Source of the DNA: Onchidella celtica
Taxonomy: Eukaryota > Mollusca > Gastropoda > Systellommatophora > Onchidiidae
Length of the DNA: 64,000 nt
Direction of reading: 5' to 3'
NCBI GenBank assembly: GCA_963931925.1
Contig: OZ007576.1
Location: forward strand, 10,448,261 to 10,512,260
Translations under genes and position numbers: made by a program
The notes under the pieces: generated by a model
The model's database searches: none
What the model saw: only the letters and a program-made list of their open reading frames with translations
Told to the model about the DNA's origin: nothing
Shown: piece by piece, positions 46,189-58,361 of the stretch
Position numbering within the stretch: the first letter of the stretch is position 1
How the letters are laid out: each line of letters begins with the position of its first letter

Positions 46189-49100
46189 TTTGCGCCGCTC
46201 AATGGCGACACATCTGTCAACTTCTTTATTCAATGTTCCTGCTGTCAACTTTTCTGTTCAATATAAGTAAAGTTCCTAATATCAACTTTTCTATTCAATA
46301 TTTCTATTGTTAACTTTTCCATACAGTTTTGCTATCGCCAGTTTCTCCATTCAAGGAGTAGTATTGTTATTGTTTATCATCAGTGTCACAAATCCCAGAC
46401 TGGGAGATGTAATAATTATAATAGGACAACAATCACGAACGAACACGGATAACACTTAACAGAACAACCCATCAGACTCACACATTTATTATACATAAAG
46501 ATAAAGATAGAAGTGCAATTACATACATTATATTATTGAATCTAACTACTGTCCAACGGCCTTATTCCCACATGCACTCTTCCTCGGGTCCACAACCCGG
46601 TAATTACTTTCTAAAGACACTTCGGCTTCAGCCTCTTCTCTCACTGTCTTAATAGCACAATATTTCACTCGCACCGCAGTCTCTCAATAGCACCTTCCTA
46701 GTGCAATAACACATTAGCATTCCAATAGCACCTCAACATGGCAATGGCACAGTAACATTCCAATAGCCCCTCAACATGGCAATAGCACATTAATAGTTCA
46801 ATTCACATTAGTATCTCAATAGCACAGTAGTATATCAATATCACAGTAGTACATCTTAATAGCACATTAACAGTTCTATACAACGTCCCTGTCTGTGGCC
46901 AGACTGCCACGACTCATGCGCTCCTACTGTCCTGCGCGACAGCTTCACTCCACTGGCCTATGAGTAGCCTTCGGCCCTATGCTGGCCTATCCCCTGTGCT
47001 AGTTCGCTCACCGCGAGTGGCGTCTCTGCCCGACCCCGGCACCTACAAGAAGAACATTACATTGGTATAATACCATACCATTTCTAACCACTTCACCCCT
47101 CATTACAAACCATGAAGCGTACACACACTAGTCCACCTTTCACTCACCACACATCTTACGGTAACACACCTCCACCGTACCACACAGCACTCACTCTCGC
47201 TACGAATCCATGAACCTAACTTACATCTATCGCTCATGGCGCACATTTCTATACACAGTAATCACTGACTTCCACATTCCTCACATATACTTATTTACAT
47301 CATGGTCATAGGCGAATATAATACATCAATCATCAAAATTATAAATCACAGTTCAACCTACCAGTCATCACTGGAAAACACACAACAATCTCCCGACTGC
47401 TCTGATCTCACGTCTGTCCCCTGGGACCTCTTAACTTGCAGTGGTTGTCAGTACAGCGCTCTCGCCTCATGCCGACCCCCCAACTCACAACATTTCACGC
47501 TTTAACGTTAACTAACAGAAGTCAATATAGGTGAGCAGCCTCACTATCCCGTGAGTCAATCCCTCACTTCCATGCCCCCGTAATCCTTGAAGCCCGCTCA
47601 CTCCACTCGTGACAAGTGTTATTATAATTATTATTTTTATTTTCTAATTTTAGGGTCTGGCGGTCAACTGTACACCATGAAGATTGAAGAAAAATGGGAA
47701 ATTTTAGGACAAAGAATGACAGAAGACACTTACATAGGAATGGATGATCTGGAGCGGGACGGCGTTTTCAAGTGGAGTGACGGTACACCGGTGGAACCCT
47801 GGCAATATCAGTACTTCTCCCCAGGTAAGAGATCAGTATACATAGCAAGGAGGGCATAGCTCACACGCACACTGTCAGTACATTTCACCGGCCACGAAAA
47901 GGGCACTTTTCTCTTTCGCTTTACGTCAAGTCCTGAGGTTGAGGAAATGGGCGAAGAAGAAAGTGATACGATGCAGGATGGAATGAGGCAAGAAAGTCTT
48001 ATTCCTCCAAAGACATTACTAGCTGTTATTGCAAGGCTTTGCTTTTCTCATAGAATATCATACACACTGGAAGGTAATTAGGTCTATATATCTATATTCT
48101 AGGTTCTTCTAGAAGACATGCCCGGCCCCAGAGTAAATGGAGAAAATTTTAACAATCTTAGATAAGTAGGCTATGCAGGTGACACAGTTTTAATAGCAGA
48201 ATCGGAACAACAACTTCGGAGACTTTTGGACACAGTAGTTATTTAAAATGAAAAAATGGGACTGTCTCTCGAAATATATGGTAGTCTCCAAAAAACAAAA
48301 AAAAATCAACCCGAAATGTAATCTGGTCAGCAAAAAGGAGAGCAAACCAAACAAGTTACAAAATTCAAATATCTAGATCTAGGCTATTTGATAACATCAG
48401 ATAGTAGGAGCATAAGTGAAATCAGGAAAAGAATGATAATGGCCAAACATTCATTCAAAAAAAATGAGACCAATATTAAAGAGCAGAAATATGTCAATGA
48501 TCACTAAAATCAGAGTCTTGAAAACATGTGTGTGATCTAGTCAGTGCTTTTATACAGAAGTGAATGTTGGACATTGAACAAAGAAATAGAGAGGAAACTA
48601 GGAGCAGCAGAGATGTCGTTTATTAGAAGAATATTGAGAATATGATGGATGGGGACAAATTCAAAAGAATCAGTCTTGAGAGACTCTAACCTGAAAAGAT
48701 CATGAATTTAAACAATAAGATAAAGGCAACTGAAATTTGTAGGGCACATTTGTCGCAGCCTCGAACATCTAGCACCCACAGGGAAGGTCTAAGGCAGAAA
48801 AAAAAACTCTTAATACATGGACAACAAATAAACGTCACAATAACAACTTCTACTTTAGGTTGGCTGAGGTGGGCTGATGACAGATCCGAGTGGAGATGAT
48901 CGCCAATGTCTGTTCCAGACAGGGCAACTGATGATGATGATGATGTCTATCACTTTCTGTCTGGTGGCGCACAGAGTTGTCTGTTTTGCCTCGGTTTTAG
49001 TGTCAAATGTGAAGTAAGAGACTTAACTGGGACATCCCATTGGTGAGACTCAAACAAATTTGTCGGACGTGTTCGCTAGTGTCAACATTATCTTGTATTA

Positions 49101-49361
49101 GCTGGCATAAAGAGACACCTGGCCCATTGAGTTAAAACAGACTTGACTGAGTGTGTCACCAGCCAGTTTCATCCCCATCTCTAGTTCCTTCATATTAAAC
49201 GTATGATAATGACATCCACAGGTGAACCCAACAATCATGACGGAGAGGAGCATTGTGTTCACACATGGATCTCTGACCCAGCTGGACCAAATAGATACTT
49301 ACTCAATGATCGTGACTGTGAGTTCGGATATGCTTTTGCCTGTGAACAGCCTGATCCGTGA
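44647..49361 (+). CDS. Secreted PAN + C-type lectin protein, copy B (intact, 4 exons, 253 aa)
   Basis: Exons are 44647-44917, 45953-46132, 47654-47824 and 49222-49361 (271+180+171+140 bp), all joined in phase 1 by GT-AG introns. They give one uninterrupted frame of 253 residues. Order: signal peptide (1-32), PAN/apple-like module (about 35-90), linker, then a C-type lectin domain. The lectin domain shows SCFYISREIRTYSKSRNIC, SGGQLYTMKIEEKW, YIGMDDLE, FKWSDGTPVEPW, EPNN, EEHC, YLLND, RDC and FACE. EPN with the following acidic and ND residues is the calcium site associated with mannose-type sugars. There is no transmembrane segment, so the protein should be secreted. The family acts in carbohydrate recognition, often in invertebrate immunity; the ligand here is unknown. 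The intron 2 donor (CAAG|GTTGTT) is weak. Confidence 0.85.
45953..46132 (+). CDS. Copy B exon 2: linker and first part of lectin domain
   Basis: A TTTCTCCGTCTACAG acceptor opens a 180-bp phase 1-1 exon. It encodes a polar linker (SGRKPRHPEESLL), then ASCFYISREIRTYSKSR and NICQ with the first two lectin-fold cysteines. It ends at a weak GTTGTT donor followed by a (GTT)n tract. Confidence 0.82.
46215..46335 (+). repeat. 27-bp minisatellite, short version in copy B intron 2
   Basis: About three or four units (CTGTCAACTTTTCTGTTC and variants) sit at the place where copy A has about 21. Confidence 0.8.
46387..47614 (-). mobile_element. Solo-LTR-like insertion in copy B intron 2 (about 1.23 kb)
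   Basis: The insert is absent from copy A (single GTGTCAATAT site near 35734) and is flanked by AGTGT at 46382-46386 and 47615-47619. Its ends are TGTCAC/GTGACA-like, and read on the minus strand it has an AATAAA about 110 bases from its end. Length and ends resemble a solo LTR of a family different from the one at 36.1 and 51.6 kb. No coding region is present. The exact end bases are ambiguous because TGTCA overlaps the target. Confidence 0.6.
47654..47824 (+). CDS. Copy B exon 3: core of lectin domain
   Basis: This 171-bp phase 1-1 exon follows TTTCTAATTTTAG. It encodes GSGGQLYTMKIEEKWEILGQ, DTYIGMDDLERDG, FKWSDGTPVEPWQYQ and FSPG, with the donor CCCCAG|GTAAGA. The length is in frame, in contrast to copy A. 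Confidence 0.88.
48113..48950 (+). mobile_element. Decayed LINE 3' part, copy B
   Basis: It matches the LINE relic of copy A at the same position in intron 3, with additional indels and stops of its own. Pieces seen include MGLSL, KFKYL, LITSDSRS, CWTLNKEIER, EMSFIRRILRI and the (GATGAT)n tail. It is not functional. Confidence 0.82.
49222..49361 (+). CDS. Copy B exon 4: sugar-binding end of lectin domain
   Basis: The exon follows GACATCCACAG: GEPNNHDGEEHC, HTWISDPAG, RYLLNDRDC and YAFACEQPDP, then TGA. EPN, the EEHC acidic residue, LND and both terminal cysteines are all present. Confidence 0.9.
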
Positions 49362-49860
49362 TCCGTATGACTTACCTCCACTTTGATTTTCATATCCATG
49401 AACCAAATCTTTTGCAATCTTGACAAACCAAATGAATGTAAGACAGGCAGAAACTTGATTATGTTTTCAAACATTGATTTTACTCTCTGTAAAGGGAGAA
49501 TGCTAGTGTGAGCTTATGTTCTGTAAGCTGATTTGTACGCATTAACATGCAAGAAGACAATAAGGTCATTTAGAAGATTTAGTACAAACATCAATGCTGA
49601 TGTTGAATCCGTTTGTGTGGTTGTTTTCATCGTAGGCTTTGTAATCTTATTTCAGTATCTTCTGAAGCGGATTTAATTGAAGCTGGTTTTTTTCTTTACT
49701 AAATTTCCATAATTAATTGCAGGTAGTTCATTTCTTCTATTCGGTTTGGCATTATGAGATCCTTTGTTTCTCGGGAGCCTCAGCGCAGTGAAAAGGTTTG
49801 GCATTATGACTTTATATGCGTGTTGTATCCTGCTACTTAGATCATCAAATATGGGTCGGA

Positions 49861-49866
49861 AATAAA
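49861..49866 (+). terminator. Polyadenylation signal candidate, copy B
   Basis: AATAAA about 500 bases after the stop codon, in the GGAAATAAAG context conserved in copies A and C. The 24-bp array starts shortly after it. Confidence 0.55.
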
Positions 49867-49889
49867 GTTTTTGGAACAAAATTCTAAGT

Positions 49890-50250
49890 AAAGATATTTA
49901 TGAGAATTTTCTGTTGAATGTCTGGTGATGTTTTCTTGAATGTCTTTGATGACGTTTTCTTGAATGTCTGTGCCATTATTTTCTTGAATGTCTGTGATGG
50001 TGTTTTCTTTAATGTCTGTGATGGTGTTTTCTTTAATGTCTGTGATGGTCTTTTCTTGAATATCTGTGATGGTATTTCTTTGAATATCTGTGCTGGTGTT
50101 TCTTGAATATCTGTGATGGCGTTTCTTTGAATATCTGTTATAATGTTTTCTTGAATGTCTGGGATTGGGTTTTTTAATGTCTATGATGGTGTTTTCTCGA
50201 ATATCTGTGATAGTTGTTTTGTTTTTTTTAATGTCTGTGATGGTGTTTTG
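49890..50250 (+). repeat. 24-bp minisatellite, copy B (about 14 units)
   Basis: Units of about 24 bp contain TTTTCTTGAATGTCTGTGAT, with ATATCTGTG and TTTAATGTC variants. Open frames on both strands are by-products. It is flanked downstream by TTGCACAAAACAAAATAAAT, as in copy A. Confidence 0.93.
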
Positions 50251-50399
50251 CACAAAACAAAATAAATATTTGACATGTGAACTTCTCAATAGACAAACAC
50301 AATTTCACTGGGAAAGAGAGATGCCTTCTGCAGGTCTTTTAATATAAAAGAATCCCCTATCATTGCCAACACTATTATAATCTTACCTCATAGTTACAT

Positions 50400-51607
50400 A
50401 CCCATGAACAGAACAGTCTAACTCGACTTTTGTTGGAAATGACATTATGAGCGGGTAATGGACCACTCTTTCTAATCCATGAGCACAATTTCCCAGACGT
50501 TTCCCAGCCAGCATCCCTACGTCAATGCGAGGTAGATTAGTACAGGAATTCTGTAATGTTAGTAGGGTTACAGTAGGGACAAGTTTCCCCACTTCAGATA
50601 GACGTAGAGGTGAGGTCATAACCAGCGGATCTACGTAAGAACGATACCCTTTCTATGTGCAAGCTTGACCTAATCATCGCATTTCCTTAGGGTTGCAGGC
50701 TCGAGTATCTTCCAAACACACAAATAAAAAATAAAAATATGCAACAGAACCATAATTAATTCTTCCAAGTGGTTCCAATGAAATTTCGAACACTGACAAA
50801 GCCTAAATAAATGTCTGCGTTACCTTCTGAAGCTATCAATATGCAATTAGACTTGGAACATGAAAGAAACACCATAATGAAAACTAAGAATTACTGTGCT
50901 ACGAACATTAATCTTTTACAGAATATGACAATGGAACTAGGGTGGTTTATTTATTGCGCCACTCTACGTCTGGAAGCTGCACTGACAAGATGTTTTAATC
51001 CAGGTGGCACTCAGAAATGTCAAATTTCTAAATAATTTATGGAGGCTCACAAAACATGCCAATCCAATATTGGGAAAATAGAATGCAAGCCATTCGTGTG
51101 TTATTGGTCAACTGGTGTGTTTGAATTGGTGTCACTGTTGACGAGCGTGCTGCTCAGAATTCAAGTTCCGATCACAGTTAACATTTTTTTTTTCAGACAG
51201 AATGAGAAAACTGGACGAAAAAGGCGTCCTACGTTTTGATCAGCGTATAAGGTACAATGATGACAGCTCCATGGAGACTCGAAGTATCAAGAACACTTAC
51301 ACAGTTTTTTCATAATAAAAAGTTCCATTAATGTTGGGCAACTTCCTATTGTACTTCGTAGTTGACAATTGCAAATATGCATGGCCTTTTAAAGGGCAAG
51401 TGAAGCTGGAAATTATACAAGCGTGTTCGCACAACTGCAGTGAGAGAACGCTTCTTTACCAAATAATTATTCTATGAACCATTCGTAATAATTATATTTT
51501 GCCTTTGATTTAGGGGGAGCATAACACTTGTAACAACACCTACTCTCCCCCATGCACCTGGGATTTGCGTGAAACTTTGAAATTGCCTTCTTTTCGATCT
51601 GCAACAG
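50400..51607 (+). other. 3' flank of copy B without supported gene
   Basis: The part 50420-51000 matches 63030-63480 (GACTTTTGTTGGAAATGACA, ATTAGACTTGGAACATGAAA), so it belongs to the duplicated unit. No exon was recognised. The remainder is unique AT-rich DNA up to the LTR element. Confidence 0.5.
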
Positions 51608-52773
51608 TGTCAGAGTTAATCTTGTAATTGTCGTGCTGAGTCACGACTTGTTTTTTTGTCACGGTTTCGTTGATTTTAACCAGCGGAAATGTCCTTGAAC
51701 TGTTTTCGTGAACAGTTTGTTTTTGTAACGCTTTTTCTTAGAGATGGAAAGAAAGTGGGGCAAGATAGAATAAATGGATAAATTAGCAGTGACGGTGCAG
51801 TTCTCGACCCCGTGATTTTGATGAACTCTAACCGGGGTGAGAAAAGGGAGATAGTAAATTCGTACATAAAACGTAGAGGGTTTAGAGACTTTAGGAAGGG
51901 TTTTGACATGTTAATTTGCAGCCGGCCGCACAGTATATAAGCGCAGCCATTCCTATGTTTGATCACTCCATGCAGAAATATCCATCTGTGCAGGCGGTCG
52001 GCGGGATTCTGCCAGAAGAATCAGAAGACTGTTATATTCATGTCTATGTCCTTGATAGACACTGAAATGAGACCATACGCTATTTGTGAGAATTATCCAC
52101 TGCTGTTATCCATTCTTCCCTGATTTCTGATCAGGGACCAAGTGTAAGTGTCTGCCTGTTGATTCAACAATGAACGTGAAGCTGACCTTAATTTTCCAGT
52201 AGGAGTGCTACCGAAGAATGCAAGACTTCCATGTACATTAGCTTGCAACTAGATCTAGCATGAATGTCTGGTATACACATTTGTAAATTGAAATTGATGT
52301 GTCTGGATGAGGCTGGGGATTGCCAGCCCATCCTAGAGCAGATCTAGATCTAACTTAACTACGTCAGTTTGTATTGACGAGTTTGATCCATTATAAGCGG
52401 TAGGCACAAATAACTGAGATAACATTGTCGTCTGAGACATTAGAATATTATTTGTTAGATAGTAGATAAGTAATACTTAAATTGTGAGTGAGACAGAATG
52501 ATATAATCTTTTAGGAATCTAGAGGAGACTTCTAGTGACATATTATTGAATTTTCATTTGATGCTGCTGATGTTGTCTTTTTAATATGTAAGAGCTAGAC
52601 GAAATTGTTAGGGAATAATAAGTAAATAAATTTGTGGCCCTGCAGGTCTGTTGATACAAAAATTCAGATTGTTATTAGTATGTGGCATGGTATGAATGAG
52701 TAATTCCTAAAAACCTCTCGATTTTTAAATGCAGTCGTAACACCTATAATTCCTTAATACCCAACTCGTAACA
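51608..52773 (+). repeat. 5' LTR
   Basis: 1166 bp, TGTC...AACA. TATATAAG near 51934 (GCACAGTATATAAGCGCAGC) is a plausible TATA element. Confidence 0.92.
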
Positions 52774-53919
52774 CTGGAGAGGGAACCCTTAAAGAACTTA
52801 AATAACGCCATGCCATTTAGGTAAATTATTCTAAAATCTATTGCATTTTATCCCATTATTTAATATTGTATTCTTGTAACATTGTGTTTTCAGGTCCTTT
52901 TATTATAGATTATAGGCAATTTGTATTAATTTAACATTTTGCTTCAATTTCATATGGTGAACTCATCATCCCATTGACCCGACGACACCGGCGAGGGACA
53001 CCATCCACCGTACAGATCTACCTGAGACAGAAACGCATTTTTTAGGGCTTGGAACAAGCTATGGTTTGAGGATATCTACCATCTGAATTCCTCAAAAAGA
53101 AAGATAAGTGAACCATCTATTTGACAGTCTTGAGGAGGGCGAGGTACTTTCCGCTCTGTGTTCCAGGCTATTTTCCATTTACTATATGTTTAGTTTAAGA
53201 GCGGGAGGTTGGTTGGGGTCATAGTATAGCATATCTTCTTTGCCATTACGAAGGATATTGGAGTGCCTTGGTGGCTATTGATAACTCGGGGGGATTTGCT
53301 TCACTGTGAATAGTTCTATTAGGGATCCATTATTCGTATAGATTGTGGCGTTTCTTTTCCTTCCTTACATTTTTTAGGAAGATGTCTCTCCTGTCTTCTT
53401 CTTAAACTTTCTGTAAAATAGGTTAGGACTTGTAGGGTCTGTTATCGTTCGTATTACTTGTGAGTCTAGCGTCCTGTTTATTGTATTTCTTTTTGCTTCC
53501 TTATAAACTTTAAACTAGTATACTAATATTGCTATGATTTACAATATATGCCTGAAATATTTCACGTGCTAAAACCACGTTGAATTTTAATCTGGATTAT
53601 TGACATTAAGTGAATTATTAGAACCCGTGCAGTTAATACTGCCAGTTCTGGGTTAGGGTGATATAACCGATCTCGTCTTTATATTGACGAGCCCCCGAGA
53701 GGGCAGTACTAGGCTGCTTAGGGAGGTGACTTTTTTTTTTTTAGTAGGGATATGTGGTGAATATTGATGTTATTTTCGGCTGAGCGGCCGCCCGAGGAGC
53801 AAAGAGTTTATTGTCTCATGGGACTTGTTCGTATCAGTATTGAGGTAATGTCATTATAAAAGACACGTGGTATATTGAGAGAGAGAGAGAGTTGAACCTT
53901 CTTACAGGCATTGTAAGCC

Positions 53920-54060
53920 CCACAGGGCAGTGTAAGGCCTCAGGGCAGTGTAAGGCCGCAGGCAGTGTAAGACGCGGAGACGCAGTATAAGACCTATGGG
54001 CAGTGTAAGGCCGCAGGCAGTGTAAGACCGACGGGCAGTGTAAGACCGACCGGTAAGAAG
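53920..54060 (+). repeat. Short tandem repeat inside the LTR element
   Basis: About seven to eight copies of a 14-20 bp unit containing GCAGTGTAAG. The minus-strand frame over it is low-complexity and not a gene. Confidence 0.8.
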
Positions 54061-55197
54061 AGGAATTTTCGCGTTTTGAGAGTTTTTCCAGTGCTAACAG
54101 AGTACACTGATTCATCGCGTTGAGAGAGATTTTGCAGTGGTAACAGAGGACACTGCGTGGTCGCCTTTTAAGTTGTGGAGAAGAGTGGGTTTTTTTTTTA
54201 TATATAACCGATTATGTCTTAGGCTGTCCGCGTTCCGTGGACCAGCTAACGTAATGCCAGATATGACTATATACCGAGATGACTGTGACACTTGACGTGT
54301 GCACGGCTTGCGTAAAGCGCATTTAATTAACTAGCTATCGCCTCGTGCCATCTCATCTATACCGGATTCGATACGGAGATTAAATAAATTAAATCATATT
54401 GTTATTAAATTGAGAAAGTTCTATACTATTGTTGCATTTAAGGCAGCACCACGCGAGTTTGAAATGTAAACGTTAAGCTAATTAACTTTTCGCCGTTTTA
54501 TTTCGGCTTCATGATACGGAAATCCGTTGTACGACAGACCCACAATTTCATTACTCTATTACAGAGTCTGTCTTATATTGGGGTTGGATAGTGCTTGTCC
54601 CCCTCAATTCTAGACGGTGGATGGATTCACATTTATCTTGTTCATTACTTTATGAACCAGTTTTACAATCCTTTTTTGTGAATATCCTCTTTCCACCAGC
54701 GTCATTCCGGACTGTGACCTGAACTTCTGACAAACCTGACGCCCTTGTCAGCGGGTCAATGAGATGGAGACATGGCAAACCAAGCTACCAGAGCTACTGC
54801 TGCCATTGGATACCACAGTATTTTAATTAACAATATATTGTGTGTGAATGTGTATATAAGCAGCAATTATGTGTGTTGACTAGATAATTATGAGCCTATT
54901 CCTTCAGTAAGGCTTCATTGTTTGATAATAGTTATACTTTAATCCAGCAGTATACAGTGATATACTCATTTGTTATTATAGATGTTCCTGAGAAGTTTGA
55001 TTGGGTGCAGTAAGAATGTTTCGATAGAATAGATTCTATAGAACGTGACATCAATAATTGTATGCTTTTTGTCCATCCAATATGCACGTTCTTAGTTAGA
55101 TTTTTCTTCTCAAGCTTAAGCCCCTACCACAATAACTTTGGGATTTCTTGGATCCTATCGTGTAAATTTTTTTTTAAATTTTCACTGGGGTGGGGGA

Positions 55198-56363
55198 TGT
55201 CAGAGTTAATCTTGTAATTGTCGTGCTGGGTCACGACTTGTTTTTTTGTCACGGTTTCGTTGATTTTAACCAGCGGAAATGTCCTTGAACTGTTTTCGTG
55301 AACAGTTTGTTTTTGTAACGCTTTTTCTTAGAGATGGAAAGAAAGTGGGGCAAGATAGAATAAATGGATAAATTAGCAGTGACGGTGCAGTTCTCGACCC
55401 CGTGATTTTGATGAACTCTAACAGGGGTGAGAAAAGGGAGATAGTAAATTCGTACATAAAACGTAGAGGGTTTAGAGACTTTAGGAAGGGTTTTGACATG
55501 TTAATTTGCAGCCGGCCGCACAGTATATAAGCGCAGCCATTCCTATGTTTGATCACTCCATGCAGAAATATCCATCTGTGCAGGCGGTCGGCGGGATTCT
55601 GCCAGAAGAATCAGAAGACTGTTATATTCATGTCTATGTCCTTGATAGACACTGAAATGAGACCATACGCTATTTGTGAGAATTATCCACTGCTGTTATC
55701 CATTCTTCCCTGATTTCTGATCAGGGACCAAGTGTAAGTGTCTGCCTGTTGATTCAACAATGAACGTGAAGCTGACCTTAATTTTCCAGTAGGAGTGCTA
55801 CCGAAGAATGCAAGACTTCCATGTACATTAGCTTGCAACTAGATCTAGCATGAATGTCTGGTATACACATTTGTAAATTGAAATTGATGTGTCTGGATGA
55901 GGCTGGGGATTGCCAGCCCATCCTAGAGCAGATCTAGATCTAACTTAACTACGTCAGTTTGTATTGACGAGTTTGATCCATTATAAGCGGTAGGCACAAA
56001 TAACTGAGATAACATTGTCGTCTGAGACATTAGAATATTATTTGTTAGATAGTAGATAAGTAATACTTAAATTGTGAGTGAGACAGAATGATATAATCTT
56101 TTAGGAATCTAGAGGAGACTTCTAGTGACATATTATTGAATTTTCATTTGATGCTGCTGATGTTGTCTTTTTAATATGTAAGAGCTAGACGAAATTGTTA
56201 GGGAATAATAAGTAAATAAATGTGTGGCCCTGCAGGTCTGTTGATACAAAAATTCAGATTGTTATTAGTATGTGGCATGGTATGAATGAGTAATTCCTAA
56301 AAACCTCTCGATTTTTAAATGCAGTCGTAACACCTATAATTCCTTAATACCCAACTCGTAACA
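55198..56363 (+). repeat. 3' LTR
   Basis: 1166 bp and almost identical to the 5' LTR. It is preceded by the tract GGGGTGGGGGA, suited to plus-strand priming. Confidence 0.92.
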
Positions 56364-56368
56364 AACAG

Positions 56369-57040
56369 GTCCTATTTTAGATGTGGAGACTTGAAATAGC
56401 GGGGAATCTTTTTTCAGTATCTCACTGTCGCTGCTTTTGCCTCGGATCCTTTTTTTTTTTTTCACGAGTCCCCCAGTTTTCTTGTATCCGCTGTACAATA
56501 GACCCCCCCCCCCTTCCCACCCCACCCCAAATGGCTTTTTGTCCTAACCAGTCATGAACAATCGTAGAAGCATTTTTTTTTATTTGCTTTGTGTAGCTGC
56601 TTTCGCCTCAGACCATTTTTTTTTATTAAGAGCGCACCAGCCCACGACATCATCATTTGAATTGGGCACTAGATCATCCACGCTGAATGGACATGCCTCG
56701 GGTTGGACAGTCGTGGTTTGTCGTTTTAACATAGGGCCTACTTTCTTTTATCCGTTACCTACATAATAGATCACTCCCCCCCCCCCCCCCCCATTGCCTT
56801 TTGTCTTTAAACTTTTCGTTAAATAAAAAATACCAGACAAGGAGTTATTTCGATACTGATTTCAAAACACAAAACTGTTTCATTCTGCATAGGCCCTATC
56901 TGCACTTTTTCCGTAAACTTTGACGACCAAGCGGTGCGTACTAGTAAAGGGTATGGGTCTTCCTGCATTTTGCAGATCAAATGAATTTTTCTTTTCTATA
57001 ATCAGAGACAATAATTAGACTATGTGGTTTTACCATGTTT
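56369..57040. other. Stretch without supported genes
   Basis: Poly-T and poly-C rich sequence after the LTR element. Two TCGCTGCTTTTGCCTCGGATC-like segments (about 56428 and 56596) are diverged repeats of one another. Confidence 0.4.
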
Positions 57041-57044
57041 TCAG

Positions 57045-57184
57045 ATTCATCCAAGCCTGCACAACTTTTTCCAAACCTCGACTACCGAGTGGAGTCCAGT
57101 TGAAGGCAACTAGGAAGTTGTGCTTTTTAAATGGCTATCATTCTCCAGACTTACAATCACAAGGACAGACTACAAAATTAAGAT
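57045..57184 (+). CDS. Possible orphan exon
   Basis: A TTTTACCATGTTTTCAG acceptor and an AGAT|GTAAGG donor bound a 140-bp open segment. It encodes FIQACTTFSKPRLPSGVQLK and KLCFLNGYHSP-type sequence with two cysteines. Both splice sites are good, but I do not recognise the peptide and see no partner exon. It adjoins the end of the inverted lectin copy C. It may be chance. Confidence 0.25.
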
Positions 57185-57224
57185 GTAAGGTTTTCAAAAC
57201 TATTGACAACAGCAATAAGATATC

Positions 57225-58326
57225 AAAGAAAATAAGAAAATACCATCACAGACATTCAAGAAAACATCATCACAGACATTCAAGAAAATACCATCACAGA
57301 TATTCAAGAAAACATCATCACAGACATTCAAGAAAATACCATCACAGATATATTCAAGAAAACATCATCACAGACATTCAAGAAAATGCCATCACAAACA
57401 TTCAAGAAAACATCATCACAGACATTCAAGAAAATACCATCACAGATATTCAAGAAAACACCCCCACAGACACTCAAGAAAACATCATCTCAGACATTCA
57501 ATAAAACAATATCACAGACATTCAAGAAAACAAGACCATAGGCATTCGAGAAAACACCACCACAGACAATCAAGAAAACACCCTCACAGACCTACAGGAC
57601 AACGATCATCACAGACATTAAAGAAAACAACTTCACAAATATACCAGAAAACACCATCACAGACATTCAAGAAAACGCCATCTCAGACACGCAAGAAAAC
57701 ATCACAGACATTCAAGAAAACACCATCTCAGAAATAGGAGAAAACGTCGTCACAGACATCGAAGAAAACACAATCATAGATATTCAAGAAAATACCATCA
57801 CAGACATACAAGAAAACACTATCACAGAATTTAAAGAAAATACCATCACAGACTAAGAAAACTTTGACACAGTCAATCAAGAAAACACAATCACAGATAT
57901 TCAAGAAAACACCATCACAGATATTCAAGAAAACACCATCACAGATATTCAAGAAAACACCATCTCAGATATTCAAGAAAACACCATCTCAGACATGTAC
58001 AAAATAAACACATCACAGACATTCAAGAAAACAATATCACAGACTGTAAGAAAATACCATCACACACATTCAAGAAAACAATATCACAGACTGTAAGAAA
58101 ATACCATCACAGACTGTAAGAAAATACCATCACACACATTCAAGAAAACAATATCACAAATATTCAAGAAAATATATAAAAGATATTCAAGAAAACACTC
58201 TCGCGGATATAGAGGACAACAGCATTAGAGTAATTAAAGAAAACAACATTAGAGACATGAAAGAAAAAAACATTACAGACATTAAAAAAAACATATCATG
58301 TATATGGATTGGGCGCTGAAATGATC

Positions 58327-58361
<35 letters not shown>

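Larger units (their letters stand above)
43710..50400 (+). repeat. Segmental copy B of the lectin locus
   Basis: It is collinear with copy A: upstream block, four exons, LINE relic, polyadenylation region and 24-bp array. It lacks the SINE, the 401-bp MITE, the THAP-related insert and the 36.1-kb solo LTR of copy A. It carries its own insert at 46387-47614. The flank beyond the array (50.4-51.0 kb) also matches 63.02-63.5 kb. Confidence 0.9.
51608..56363 (+). mobile_element. LTR retrotransposon without recognisable coding genes (LARD-like)
   Basis: Two direct LTRs of 1166 bp each (51608-52773 and 55198-56363) are bounded by TGTC...AACA and flanked by a perfect 5-bp AACAG duplication (51603-51607 and 56364-56368). 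A G-rich polypurine tract precedes the 3' LTR. By eye the LTRs differ at about three positions, which indicates a recent insertion. The 2424-bp interior has no recognisable gag or pol and contains a short GCAGTGTAAGGCC-type repeat (about 53920-54060). It is structurally complete but non-autonomous, so movement would need proteins from a relative. The family is shared with the solo LTR at 36127-37259. The superfamily cannot be told without pol. Confidence 0.93.

Noticed and set aside
51676-51966. 96-codon minus-strand frame present twice (also 55266-55556)
   Set aside because: It lies inside the two LTRs and is repeated only because the LTRs are; no homology or gene context.
57022-57504. 160-codon frame ending in HHRHSRK-type repeats
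   Set aside because: Its second half is the inverted 24-bp minisatellite. Only the first 140 bp has exon-like boundaries, and that is listed separately with low confidence.
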